Source: Firmicutes bacterium ZOR0006
GTDB lineage: Bacteria; Bacillota_I; Bacilli_A; Culicoidibacterales; ZOR0006
DNA: 41,527 nt
Assembly: GCA_000798955.1 (NCBI GenBank)
Contig: JTLC01000003.1
Span: 1-41,527, forward strand
Reading direction: 5' to 3'
The notes under the pieces are model-generated. The model was not told where the DNA came from and made no database searches. It saw only the letters and a list, made by a program, of their open reading frames with translations. Below are positions 31,166 through 38,791 of this stretch, one piece after another (within the stretch, counting starts at the first letter, position 1; every line of letters starts with the position of its first letter). The position numbers and the translations under genes were made by a program.

Positions 31166-32962
31166 ATGAATGGACATGGAAAACGGCCCCAAACACTTGC
31201 CTTAGTTGGAAATCCTAACGTAGGAAAAACAACACTTTTTAACACCTTGACGGGGTTTAATCAACGCGTTGGTAATTTTCCAGGAATTACTGTTGAACGA
31301 AAAGAGGGGAAACTCGCAGAAATGACCGTGGTAGATTTACCAGGTATTTACTCCCTAGATACATATTCACCGGAAGAGAAAGTCACAAAAGAATATCTCG
31401 AATCCAATGAAGTTGATGTGATTCTAAACATTGTTGATGCAGCAAATCTTGAACGTAATTTATATTTGACACTCCAATTAACACAGTTTAATAAACCAGT
31501 TATCGTATTAGTGAATATGATGGATTTAGCTGAATCAAAAGGACTTGAGCTTGATCTTGTCCGCTTGCAAACACAGCTGCAAATGACAATTATTCCGATT
31601 TATGCAAAGGAAATTGCCAGCAAAACGCAAATTGTACAATGTTTGCAAGAAGGAAATTATTTACCACTTACGTGGGAATATTCTTGGCGAGATGCAAATC
31701 AAACATATCACGATATTGAAACACGCTATATATCAGGTGTTGTGACGAAAAAAGAACTGAATACTATTACTTTGACAGAGCGGGTTGATCGAATTGTCTT
31801 AAATAAATGGTTGGCAATTCCAACATTGTTGGCAATTATTTATTTCATGTTTGGTATCACTTTTGATTGGGTTGGTGGACCTCTTTCTGATTTGATTGGA
31901 AGTATATTTGGTGATATGTTTGTGACTTGGGTAGAAACAACACTGTTAGCGACAAGTCCAGAATGGTTCTATTCATTCATTATTGATGGTGTTTTAGGCG
32001 GAATTGAGCCAGTGATTGTTGCTTTACCAATAGTACTCGTATTATTTATTTGTTTATCAGTACTTGAAGATTCAGGTTATATGAGTCGAGTGGCACTGAT
32101 TTTGGATCGTGCTATGCGACGCATTGGCTTGTCAGGAAAAGTGATTGTGCCAATGATGCTTGGTTTTGGTTGCGCAGTTCCTGCTGTCATGGCAACAAAA
32201 TCATTAGAAACACGGCGACAGCAAAAATTGGCAACCTTATTATTACCATTTATGTCATGTAATGCTAGATTACCAGTATATGCTCTTTTTGCAGCAATTT
32301 TCTTTCCACAAAATGAAGGGTTTATCGTTGCGTCATTATATCTCTTAGGGATTTTTGTGGCGATTCTACTCGGATTTATTTTTAACCGAACTATTTTTAA
32401 AGCTGATGTAGAGCCGTTTGTATTGGAAGTCCCAGAATATCGGATTCCAACAATCAATAACCTGCTCAAACAAACATGGGAAAAAGGAAAAGGATTTATC
32501 AAACGTGCAACCACATTTATCTTAGCTGCAAATGTTATTATTTGGACGTTATCACATATCGGTTTTTCACCGTCATTTGGTTATACGGAACTTAATCAAA
32601 GTTTATTGGCGAACATAAGTGCAGCCTTTGCACCACTTTTTGCACCACTCGGATTTGGAGATTGGCAATCAGTAGTCGCAATTGTGAGTGGATTTATGGC
32701 GAAAGAATCAGTTGTTTCAACATTAGGTGTCCTTTTTGCTGGTGAAGATAATTTAGCAACAGTCCTACCAACGTATTTTACAACGGCAAGTGCGTATGCT
32801 TTTCTTGTATTTACGCTATTATATACACCATGTATGGCTGTTATTGCGACAGTAAAAAAAGAATTTGGAAGTAAAATGATGTGGATTGTCGCAATCTATC
32901 CAGTCATTGTTGCTTGGATCGTGAGTTTTGCAATTTATCAAATTTTGAATCTGATTTTATAG
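31166..32962 (+). CDS. feoB: Ferrous iron transporter FeoB (compact form)
   Basis: 598 residues, TAGGAGT upstream. The N-terminal G domain has G1 GNPNVGKTT, switch I NFPGITVE, G3 DLPG and G4 NMMD. A shortened helical domain follows, then the membrane part with two Gate motifs (GFGCAVPAVMATKS with its conserved Cys, and KESVVSTLG) and SCNARLPVYA. It carries Fe2+ across the membrane. Many FeoB proteins have 650-780 residues; the missing part appears to be in the helical domain between G domain and first membrane helix, with all key motifs kept. It is intact, not truncated. Confidence 0.95.
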   Translation: MNGHGKRPQTLALVGNPNVGKTTLFNTLTGFNQRVGNFPGITVERKEGKLAEMTVVDLPGIYSLDTYSPEEKVTKEYLESNEVDVILNIVDAANLERNLYLTLQLTQFNKPVIVLVNMMDLAESKGLELDLVRLQTQLQMTIIPIYAKEIASKTQIVQCLQEGNYLPLTWEYSWRDANQTYHDIETRYISGVVTKKELNTITLTERVDRIVLNKWLAIPTLLAIIYFMFGITFDWVGGPLSDLIGSIFGDMFVTWVETTLLATSPEWFYSFIIDGVLGGIEPVIVALPIVLVLFICLSVLEDSGYMSRVALILDRAMRRIGLSGKVIVPMMLGFGCAVPAVMATKSLETRRQQKLATLLLPFMSCNARLPVYALFAAIFFPQNEGFIVASLYLLGIFVAILLGFIFNRTIFKADVEPFVLEVPEYRIPTINNLLKQTWEKGKGFIKRATTFILAANVIIWTLSHIGFSPSFGYTELNQSLLANISAAFAPLFAPLGFGDWQSVVAIVSGFMAKESVVSTLGVLFAGEDNLATVLPTYFTTASAYAFLVFTLLYTPCMAVIATVKKEFGSKMMWIVAIYPVIVAWIVSFAIYQILNLIL

Positions 32963-32977
32963 ATTTGATCTAGAATA

Positions 32978-33000
32978 CCTGTGACTTCAGTCACAGGAGG
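32978..33000 (+). promoter_or_regulatory. Hairpin overlapping a ribosome binding site
   Basis: CCTGTGAC-TTCA-GTCACAGG (32978-32997) forms a perfect eight-base stem whose last three bases are the first half of AGGAGG (32995-33000). No T-run follows. It could reduce translation of the third feo gene, or protect the upstream mRNA 3' end. Confidence 0.55.
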
Positions 33001-33012
33001 TTCATAATTAGA

Positions 33013-33267
33013 ATGGAAGTGGTGGTTGAAATGGAAATCGTGTTATTTATACTCATCTTTGTAGTTGCTGTAATCGTTTTAGCGCAACCTATCTGGCGAA
33101 AAATATTTCTCAAAAATGAAGGCGTCGAACCGTGTGAGAGTCAAAATCATTGCCAAAGTAGTGATTGTAAGACGTGTCCGTTACCATCAACGAGCCACTT
33201 GCAAACGTATATTGAAGCAAAATATGGTGCTGATGAAACAAAGACGGCAGCAAAAAAGCATGAGTAA
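33013..33267 (+). CDS. FeoB-associated Cys-rich membrane protein
   Basis: 84 residues. A single N-terminal membrane helix (VLFILIFVVAVIVLA) is followed by a short basic stretch and a cysteine cluster C-x5-C-x4-C-x2-C, the hallmark of the small FeoB-associated Cys-rich family found after feoB in Firmicutes. It may take the place of FeoC. AGGAGG is 12 bases from ATG 33013; a second ATG at 33031 would shorten it by six residues. The stop codon lies inside the terminator stem shared with the opposing gene. Confidence 0.85.
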   Translation: MEVVVEMEIVLFILIFVVAVIVLAQPIWRKIFLKNEGVEPCESQNHCQSSDCKTCPLPSTSHLQTYIEAKYGADETKTAAKKHE

Positions 33268-33284
33268 CTCATGCTTTTTTGCTG
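33248..33284. terminator. Bidirectional terminator between feo operon and WYL regulator
   Basis: A perfect 18-base stem, CAGCAAAAAAGCATGAGT with its complement, around one central base. It contains the stop codon of the Cys-rich gene and abuts the stop codon of the WYL gene. Confidence 0.92.
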
Positions 33285-34235
33285 TTATTCATAATATGCT
33301 AAACTCGCTTTGAGTTTGGTCCGAAGTTCTTGAACGATAGTAGCGGGTTGGTGAACGACAATATCAGGGCCAAACGATAATAAATCTTCAATAATATTTT
33401 TTCGGCGGCTTTCACGATAATCCGCTCGAAGTTGATTGCCAAAAATTTTCCCATCCATCCACGGAATTGCTTGTGCTCGAATAATCCCCTTTTTCGAAAG
33501 CGATGCAATAATAGGTTCTAAGGAGTCAGGTTGTTCGTAGGCATAACGCCATGCTTTCAGCGTTGAATGAACGAGTTCATCAAACTCAAGAAAATCCACA
33601 ATTTTCAAACGATCAGCACGAAATAACCGTTCGTCTTTTCGTAAGTGGCAAAAAGCCGGGCAGTACCAGACCCCATCGAGCATGTAAATACCTATTGGTG
33701 TAATTGTCCGATATGTTTTTTGGTTTGCTGATTGATATTCAACACGTAATTTTCGTTTTTCAATAGCTGCCTGTTGGAGATTCGTAAGTTCCGGTACGGG
33801 TAATAACCGCTTAGAAACAGAGAATTCGGTAACTTCGCTCAGACGATCAAAAAGCATTCTTTTACTCAACGGTAACTCGCTCCGTAATCGTTTGATACTT
33901 TGTTCGGCGTGAAATGGAAAGGGGAGAGAATGAATGTCCCGAAGTGTTTCTGTAGCGAAGAGTAAAGCCATGAGTTCTTCGTTCGTCATCATTTTCGGAA
34001 ATTTACCCTGTTCTTTGACGCGAAAACCACCACCACGACCAGTAGAAGATTCAATTTCTACCCCAGCTTGAATCAATTTTTGTAAGTAACGTTGAGCTGT
34101 TCGGCGTTTTAATCCTGTTTGTTCAGTTAATTCATCGAGCGAAAACGTTTCATTCATCGAAATGAAATCGATAAGTTTTAAAATCCGTTCTACATCAGAA
34201 GTAGAATCAGCTTTTGCCGGTAAGTTATTTGGCAT
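33285..34235 (-). CDS. WYL-domain transcriptional regulator
   Basis: 316 residues, GAAAGGAAG upstream. The N-terminal winged HTH has SLDELTEQTGLKRRTAQRYLQKL (residues about 32-54; key residues RTAQRYL) and GRGGGFRV as the wing. The WYL domain (about 150-240) has VEYQS, ITPIGIYMLDGVWYCPAFC and FRADRL, where the usual WYL triad reads WYC. Such regulators sense a ligand, often nucleic acid or nucleotide, through the WYL domain. It is divergent from the ankyrin-repeat gene, with 411 bases between, so it may control itself or that gene. Confidence 0.88.
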   Translation of the reverse strand: MPNNLPAKADSTSDVERILKLIDFISMNETFSLDELTEQTGLKRRTAQRYLQKLIQAGVEIESSTGRGGGFRVKEQGKFPKMMTNEELMALLFATETLRDIHSLPFPFHAEQSIKRLRSELPLSKRMLFDRLSEVTEFSVSKRLLPVPELTNLQQAAIEKRKLRVEYQSANQKTYRTITPIGIYMLDGVWYCPAFCHLRKDERLFRADRLKIVDFLEFDELVHSTLKAWRYAYEQPDSLEPIIASLSKKGIIRAQAIPWMDGKIFGNQLRADYRESRRKNIIEDLLSFGPDIVVHQPATIVQELRTKLKASLAYYE

Positions 34236-34307
34236 GTAAATCTTCCTTTCGCTTATTCTATTTGTAGCATAGCAAATTCATCTCTGATTAAAAATATTTC
34301 TTCTGGA

Positions 34308-34332
34308 ATTGGACGTCACATATGACACCAAT
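34308..34332. promoter_or_regulatory. Inverted repeat near the WYL gene
   Basis: ATTGG-x2-GTCA-CATA-TGAC-x-CCAAT lies 75-100 bases upstream of the WYL gene start. A T7 run follows on the plus strand, so it could also be a weak terminator; an operator is equally possible. Confidence 0.4.
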
Positions 34333-34532
34333 TTTTTTAATCGTGATTAATTACTAATTGTATTGTAGATCAGAATAAAATTTTTTGAGAAAAACCTTGT
34401 TTAATTAAAAAAACGAGCGACATGTCAGGAAAAAAATACCGAACAATAGGTAGAAAAATACTTAGTGATGAAATTTTTTTTCGTGAAAGATGTATATTTT
34501 TTATCACACTATAAATTTTTTATCATTTCATG

Positions 34533-34552
34533 TGTGAAAATTCATTTTCACA
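34533..34552. promoter_or_regulatory. Perfect inverted repeat upstream of the ankyrin-gene promoter
   Basis: TGTGAAAA-TTCA-TTTTCACA, 32 bases upstream of the -35. Position and symmetry fit an activator or repressor dimer site. Confidence 0.55.
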
Positions 34553-34583
34553 GAAAAATCACATCAATTTCTTGGATTGACTC

Positions 34584-34612
34584 TTGTCACTCTCAAAAAA
34601 ATGAGCTAAGAT
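34584..34612 (+). promoter_or_regulatory. Promoter of the ankyrin-repeat gene
   Basis: TTGTCA, exactly 17 bases, TAAGAT. Confidence 0.65.
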
Positions 34613-34646
34613 AAGACAGAAATAGGCGAAGGGAGGACTTTTGATT

Positions 34647-35696
34647 ATGGAAACATTACACGAATTACAACAATTATTGACTATTAATTTAGATGAAGCA
34701 AATGAAAGTTTGCTGTATGCACCGCTCCCGGGATCAACAATGCTACATACAGCCGTCGCCCATAATGATTTTATTGAAGTTGAACATGCTTTAGCAAGCG
34801 GAGAGAGCCTAAATGTGCTTGATAGTGAGGGTGACACCCCACTTTATTTAGCAATCTACACGAGAAACCGCGAGATGTTTAATCATTTAATTGCATTAGG
34901 TGCAGATGTGAATCATCAGAACAATAGCGGACAGACCCCACTACATGCAAGTGTGATTATCCATGATGAACACTTTGTGCAACCCCTTTTAATTGCTGGG
35001 GCGGATGCCAACAAGCAAAACGAAGATGGTGATACCCCACTACACTTGGCGAATGTTATCGGCAATCAGGTAATTCAAACATTACTGTTGAATGCTGGTG
35101 CAAACGAAGCGATTTTAAATAAATCTGGAGAAACGGCACAGTTTATTACGCAAAAACCGAAAGTTATTGAGTTGCAAGAACTCTGGGAAATTATGACAGA
35201 TTTTGACGAGGAAACAGTAGGAATATCTGGCTCAAAGTTAACGTTATTACAAGCGGTAGAAGAAAATAACCAGCAACAAGTTGCCCAGTTCTTACAAACT
35301 GAAATTGATATTAATATGATCAATCAAGATGGTGATACTCCATTGCATTTAGCAGTAATGCAAGAAGATACGACAATCCTCCAGCTCTTATTAAAAGCAG
35401 GCGCTAATATTGAAAGTGAAAACGAACAGCAAGAAACCCCACTTTTTACGGCGATTCACTATCATAATGCGAAAGCAATTGGAATGTTACTTGCAAAAGG
35501 AGCAAATGTTCATTGGCAAAATGATGATGGTGATACACCATTACACGTGGCAATTATGCAACAAAATGTGGCAACCGTGTCCCAATTATTAGCAGCACAG
35601 GCCAATCCATTAATTGAAAATGATTTAGAACAATCAGCGATTGAATTAGCGGAATACCTCCCAAATGTTCTGATAAAACAGATGCTAAAACGCTAA
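34647..35696 (+). CDS. Ankyrin-repeat protein
   Basis: 349 residues from ATG 34647, with GGGAGGA nine bases upstream. About eight to nine ankyrin repeats in two blocks: residues about 28-165 and 205-345. The GDTPLHLA consensus is seen repeatedly (SEGDTPLYLA, SGQTPLHAS, EDGDTPLHLA, QDGDTPLHLA, DDGDTPLHVA) with LLLxAGAN. A linker of about 40 residues without the consensus (KVIELQELWEIMTDFDEE) separates the blocks. No signal peptide or membrane helix, so it is cytoplasmic. The repeats mediate protein binding; the partner is unknown. Monocistronic with its own terminator. Confidence 0.9.
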   Translation: METLHELQQLLTINLDEANESLLYAPLPGSTMLHTAVAHNDFIEVEHALASGESLNVLDSEGDTPLYLAIYTRNREMFNHLIALGADVNHQNNSGQTPLHASVIIHDEHFVQPLLIAGADANKQNEDGDTPLHLANVIGNQVIQTLLLNAGANEAILNKSGETAQFITQKPKVIELQELWEIMTDFDEETVGISGSKLTLLQAVEENNQQQVAQFLQTEIDINMINQDGDTPLHLAVMQEDTTILQLLLKAGANIESENEQQETPLFTAIHYHNAKAIGMLLAKGANVHWQNDDGDTPLHVAIMQQNVATVSQLLAAQANPLIENDLEQSAIELAEYLPNVLIKQMLKR

Positions 35697-35721
35697 CCCT
35701 TGTTTGAACAAGGGTTTTTTT
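35695..35721 (+). terminator. Terminator of the ankyrin gene
   Basis: AACCCTTGTT-TG-AACAAGGGTT, perfect, followed by T6. The stem begins in the stop codon. Confidence 0.92.
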
Positions 35722-35818
35722 GTTGACTTTTTTGAATAACTCAAGTAGACTGAATGTGGAAGTAAATCGTAACGATTCTATTTTAAGGTAGGGAAATAGA
35801 AGCATAGAGGAGAAGCAT

Positions 35819-36355
35819 ATGGAAACAAAATATACAATTCGTCATCGTGAAACTATTCGAAAGTTTCGTTCAGGAATTACAACTGAACAATTATTACCAC
35901 TATTAGAAGCCGGTATTTGGGCACCCAATCATGGTAAACGAGAGCCATGGCGTTTCATCATTTTTAATACGGAAAGTGCTTATCAAAAATTGACTCACGC
36001 GTATCGCGAATCGGGAGCAACGATTCCCTATTTTGAGAAAATGCTCGAAGAAAAGGAATTTCCTACACTAGTTGTCGTGGTCTTGCCACGTAATCCAGAA
36101 GCGAAAAAATATCGGGAAGATCTTTTAGCACATGGTTCATTAATTCAAAATATTCAACTTGCGGCTTGGGAAGAAGGTATTGGTGTCGTGTGGAAAACGA
36201 ACTTTTTACGTCCAAGCGTTCAAAAAACATTTGGCATTAATGAAGATGAAGAAGTAACAGGATTCTTATTACTTGGAACATTTAGTGCCCAAGCGCAAGA
36301 TTCGAATCGTGAACGTCAACCCTTAGTTGAAAAGCTTACAATAATTGGTGAATAA
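35819..36355 (+). CDS. Nitroreductase-family protein
   Basis: 178 residues, GAGGAGAAG upstream. IRHRETIRKFRSG at the N-terminus provides the basic FMN phosphate-binding residues (R-x-x-x-R-x-F), APNHGKREPWRF the second flavin-contact stretch, and AAWEEGIGVVWKTN the conserved C-terminal motif. This is a short member, like the YdjA/YfhC branch. Family enzymes are NAD(P)H- and FMN-dependent reductases acting as dimers; the natural substrate is unknown. Single-gene unit. Confidence 0.9.
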   Translation: METKYTIRHRETIRKFRSGITTEQLLPLLEAGIWAPNHGKREPWRFIIFNTESAYQKLTHAYRESGATIPYFEKMLEEKEFPTLVVVVLPRNPEAKKYREDLLAHGSLIQNIQLAAWEEGIGVVWKTNFLRPSVQKTFGINEDEEVTGFLLLGTFSAQAQDSNRERQPLVEKLTIIGE

Positions 36356-36358
36356 ACA

Positions 36359-36390
36359 GAACCAAAACGAAAAATTCGTTTTGGTTTTTT
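36359..36390 (+). terminator. Terminator of the nitroreductase-family gene
   Basis: AACCAAAACGAA-AAA-TTCGTTTTGGTT, perfect, followed by a T-run. Confidence 0.92.
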
Positions 36391-36532
36391 ATTGGGCAAC
36401 AAAGATGATAAGATCTAGGCTGACAAGAAAATCCCCCAAAATGATGAAAATATCTGAATTTCTATGTATTTCTGAGAAATATTGCTGAAAGCAACGAAAA
36501 AGTATGATACACTACAAGGGAAATGAGTAAGG

Positions 36533-36543
36533 AGGACTGTCCT
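36533..36543 (+). promoter_or_regulatory. Palindrome joining ribosome binding site and start codon
   Basis: AGGAC-T-GTCCT is a perfect 11-base palindrome. Its left arm is part of AAGGAGG (36529-36535) and its right arm abuts the ATG at 36544, so an RNA hairpin here would hide the ribosome binding site. Confidence 0.5.
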
Positions 36544-37284
36544 ATGAAATCGTATAGCGTTATGCAAGCATTTTTTATCGCTCCAAGTGAGGATAATCCA
36601 AGTGTGAATTCAGGTTTAGATACATGGACATTTGCTACGGAAGAAGAAGCTGTTGCCCAATTTAAACAATTAATTGAGGATCTAAAAGCGGATCCAGACT
36701 ACCAAGCAGGTCAATTAGATGGTAGTTTGGAAATTGTACATACACATGGTGAAAATTCTAATCATACCTACCAAATTGATGTCAGCAAAAATGGAAAACC
36801 ATATGAGGTTATCTATGTTGAAGTAGTGACAACAGATGCTACAGGAGAAATGACATGGTGGTCAAAACAGCGTGATCGCCACCAAAAACGTGTCGCGGAT
36901 CATTTTTTGACGCAAGAACAACCACAATATGTTGTGACACAAACAGCTGTTGCTGATGATGCAAGTGAAAATTTAGTGGCATCAAGCATTATTACATGGA
37001 CTTTTGGTCGATTAGATCATGCGAAAGCATTAATGGAATTATTAAAAACTGCATTACAAGAAGACTACCATCCAATGGATGCAGGTGGAGTGAAAATTGT
37101 TCATTTTACAGATTTAGATTCAGATTTAGATTATCGAATTGAAGTAAGTGAAAATGGTGCACCAACTGAAGTGATTATGGTTGAATTACATACAATCCAA
37201 CCAAGCCTTGGCGGTGAAACATGGTGGTCAGAACATAGACATCACCACCAAGAAGCCGTGACAAAACGTTTTTTCAATAAATAG
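36544..37284 (+). CDS. Unknown cytoplasmic protein made of two related domains
   Basis: 246 residues from ATG 36544, with AAGGAGG upstream. Two halves of about 115 residues align: TWTFATEEEAVAQFKQLI / TWTFGRLDHAKALMELL, IVHTH / IVHFT, YQIDVSKNGKPYEVIYVE / YRIEVSENGAPTEVIMVE, and MTWWSKQRDRHQKRVADHF / ETWWSEHRHHHQEAVTKRF. The Trp-Trp and the His/Arg-rich helix ending each half are the most distinctive residues and could bind a metal or nucleic acid. No signal peptide or membrane helix. I do not recognise the family. Monocistronic, between terminators. Confidence 0.7.
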   Translation: MKSYSVMQAFFIAPSEDNPSVNSGLDTWTFATEEEAVAQFKQLIEDLKADPDYQAGQLDGSLEIVHTHGENSNHTYQIDVSKNGKPYEVIYVEVVTTDATGEMTWWSKQRDRHQKRVADHFLTQEQPQYVVTQTAVADDASENLVASSIITWTFGRLDHAKALMELLKTALQEDYHPMDAGGVKIVHFTDLDSDLDYRIEVSENGAPTEVIMVELHTIQPSLGGETWWSEHRHHHQEAVTKRFFNK

Positions 37285-37457
37285 CCACTGCTAACTTTGG
37301 CGAAAAAAGTAGCTAGAAATTCAAATAAACATAAAAAAACACAGGAAATTGTGCATCGATTCCCTGTTTTTTTTTGTGTTATAAATATCGGTTTTATCAA
37401 TAAAAACATGAGAAGTAGTCGCATTCCTATAACAGATATTTCGCATAACATAACTAA
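37285..37457. other. Intergenic region with weak terminator
   Basis: ACAGG pairs with CCTGT around a 17-base loop (about 37339-37365), followed by T9: a weak but plausible terminator for the preceding gene. The rest is AT-rich and leads to the iron operators. Confidence 0.55.
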
Positions 37458-37474
37458 ATCGTAATCATAACGAA
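37458..37474. promoter_or_regulatory. Upstream iron-responsive operator of the siderophore importer
   Basis: ATCGTAA-TCA-TAACGAA, a 7-3-7 inverted repeat with the same half-site as the feo operator. It lies 28 bases upstream of the -35. Confidence 0.6.
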
Positions 37475-37501
37475 AAAAATTAATTTTTTGTTGGTTTGCT
37501 G

Positions 37502-37536
37502 TTGACAATTGCATAATAAATCGTTATTATTACGAA
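37502..37536 (+). promoter_or_regulatory. Promoter and second iron operator of the siderophore importer
   Basis: TTGACA, exactly 17 bases, TATTAT (37525-37530). ATCGTTA-TTA-TTACGAA at 37520-37536 covers the -10, so repressor binding would block RNA polymerase directly. Confidence 0.75.
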
Positions 37537-37616
37537 TTGTAAGGTTCGACAAAACGTAATAATTCAGTTTTAGTGCGAATGAGAAAACATCACGATTATT
37601 CTGAGGAGGAAAAAAG

Positions 37617-38552
37617 ATGAAAAAATTAATGACTGGACTTGTATTAGGATTAGTGTTTACACTGTCAGCGTGTGGTAGCACTGGAACTGCGGTAACAGAA
37701 GCACCAAAAGAAACAAAAATGTATACACACGATTTAGGGGAAACAGATGTACCTATGAATCCAGAAAATGTTGTTGTGTTTGACTGGGCCACTTTAGACA
37801 CTATGGTCGAACTTGGTGTTGAAGAGACAGTAATTGGTGTTCCACAAACGGGTGTGCCAAATTACTTAAATCAATTTTCAGATGAAAAATATACAAACGT
37901 TGGTTCGGCAAAAGAAGCAGACTTCGAAACAATCGCAGCATTGAATCCAGAATTAATTATCATTTCTGGTCGTCAAAAAGATCTTTATGATCAATTAGCA
38001 GAAATTGCACCAACATTATATTTAAATTTAGACTATAACGATTATATGGCATCGGTTGACTATAATGTCACTACTGTCGGTGAAATCTTTGGTGTTGAAG
38101 ATGCGGCAGAAGCAGCATTGACAGCCGTTCATTCAGAAGTTGACGCGCTTGTGCAACAAACAGCAGGAATGAGTGAAACAGCATTAGTAACATTAGCAAA
38201 TGAAGGTAAAGTGAGTGCGTACGGAAACCAATCACGTTTTGGTCTCGTGTATGAAACATTCGGACTGACAAATATTGATCCAACAATTGAGGCATCAACG
38301 CATGGGCAAACAATCAGCTTTGAGTACTTATTAGAAAAAAATCCAGATTATTTGTATGTTGTTGATCGTAGTGCAGTAGTAGAAGGTTCACAATCAGCAC
38401 AGGCATTATTTGATAATGAAATTATGAAACAAACAAAGGCTGCACAAAATAATCGCATTGTCTATTTAACACCGGAATATTGGTATATTGCAAGTGGTGG
38501 GTTAGAAGCTGTGAGCCAAATGATAGCAGAAGTTGCAAATAGCTTAAAATAA
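37617..38552 (+). CDS. Iron-siderophore ABC transporter substrate-binding lipoprotein
   Basis: 311 residues, GAGGAGG upstream. Lipoprotein signal peptide with lipobox LSAC, so Cys19 (approximately) would be lipidated. The periplasmic-binding-protein fold of the siderophore class (PF01497 type) is shown by PENVVVFDWATLDTMVELGV, here marked by VVVFDWATLD, then LNPELIIISGRQ, and VYLTPEYWYIASGG near the end. Closest in pattern to YclQ/FatB-type receptors for catecholate or petrobactin-like siderophores. It is first in the operon, which would allow more binding protein than permease, helped by a terminator-like structure downstream. Confidence 0.92.
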   Translation: MKKLMTGLVLGLVFTLSACGSTGTAVTEAPKETKMYTHDLGETDVPMNPENVVVFDWATLDTMVELGVEETVIGVPQTGVPNYLNQFSDEKYTNVGSAKEADFETIAALNPELIIISGRQKDLYDQLAEIAPTLYLNLDYNDYMASVDYNVTTVGEIFGVEDAAEAALTAVHSEVDALVQQTAGMSETALVTLANEGKVSAYGNQSRFGLVYETFGLTNIDPTIEASTHGQTISFEYLLEKNPDYLYVVDRSAVVEGSQSAQALFDNEIMKQTKAAQNNRIVYLTPEYWYIASGGLEAVSQMIAEVANSLK

Positions 38553-38570
38553 CTTCATAACGTATCTGCT

Positions 38571-38740
38571 GGGTGTTTGAGCACATAATAGTGGAAAACA
38601 ATCTTGTTTTCAATTTCAATTTTTCTTCGGTTCAAAAGAAACACTTGCTTGGCCATCGACACATGTGGGCAAGCAAGACACCCCTTTAAATCCTTTAAAC
38701 GTTGCTGTCCTACCTTTGCACGTTTAAAGGGTTTTTTAAA
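38571..38740 (+). ncRNA. Structured intercistronic region with internal terminator
   Basis: GGGTGT (38571-38576) pairs with ACACCC (38678-38683), enclosing a GAAAACA/TGTTTTC hairpin and a CTTGCTTG/CAAGCAAG hairpin. Downstream, CCTTTAAACGT pairs perfectly with ACGTTTAAAGG (38692-38730), then GTTTTTT. It would stop part of transcription between binding protein and permeases, or be controlled as an attenuator. No known riboswitch motif was recognised. Confidence 0.6.
38692..38738 (+). terminator. Intrinsic terminator between binding-protein and permease genes
   Basis: An 11-base perfect stem, 17-base loop, and T6. Termination is probably partial, since no separate strong promoter for the permeases is evident downstream. 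Confidence 0.8.
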
Positions 38741-38791
38741 ATTTTGAAATATATCACGACAAGAAGTTAAGAGATAAAAAGGAGAAAAAGA

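Larger units (their letters stand above)
34236..34646. other. Divergent regulatory region between WYL and ankyrin genes
   Basis: Very AT-rich, with no gene. It holds two inverted repeats and the ankyrin-gene promoter, annotated separately. The repeated words TTTTTTATCA (near 34497 and 34515) suggest further sites, but I cannot define them. Confidence 0.5.

Noticed and set aside
31166-32962. Truncated feoB
   Set aside because: It is short for the family, but both Gate motifs, all GTPase motifs and the C-terminal helices are present, so a compact intact form is more likely.
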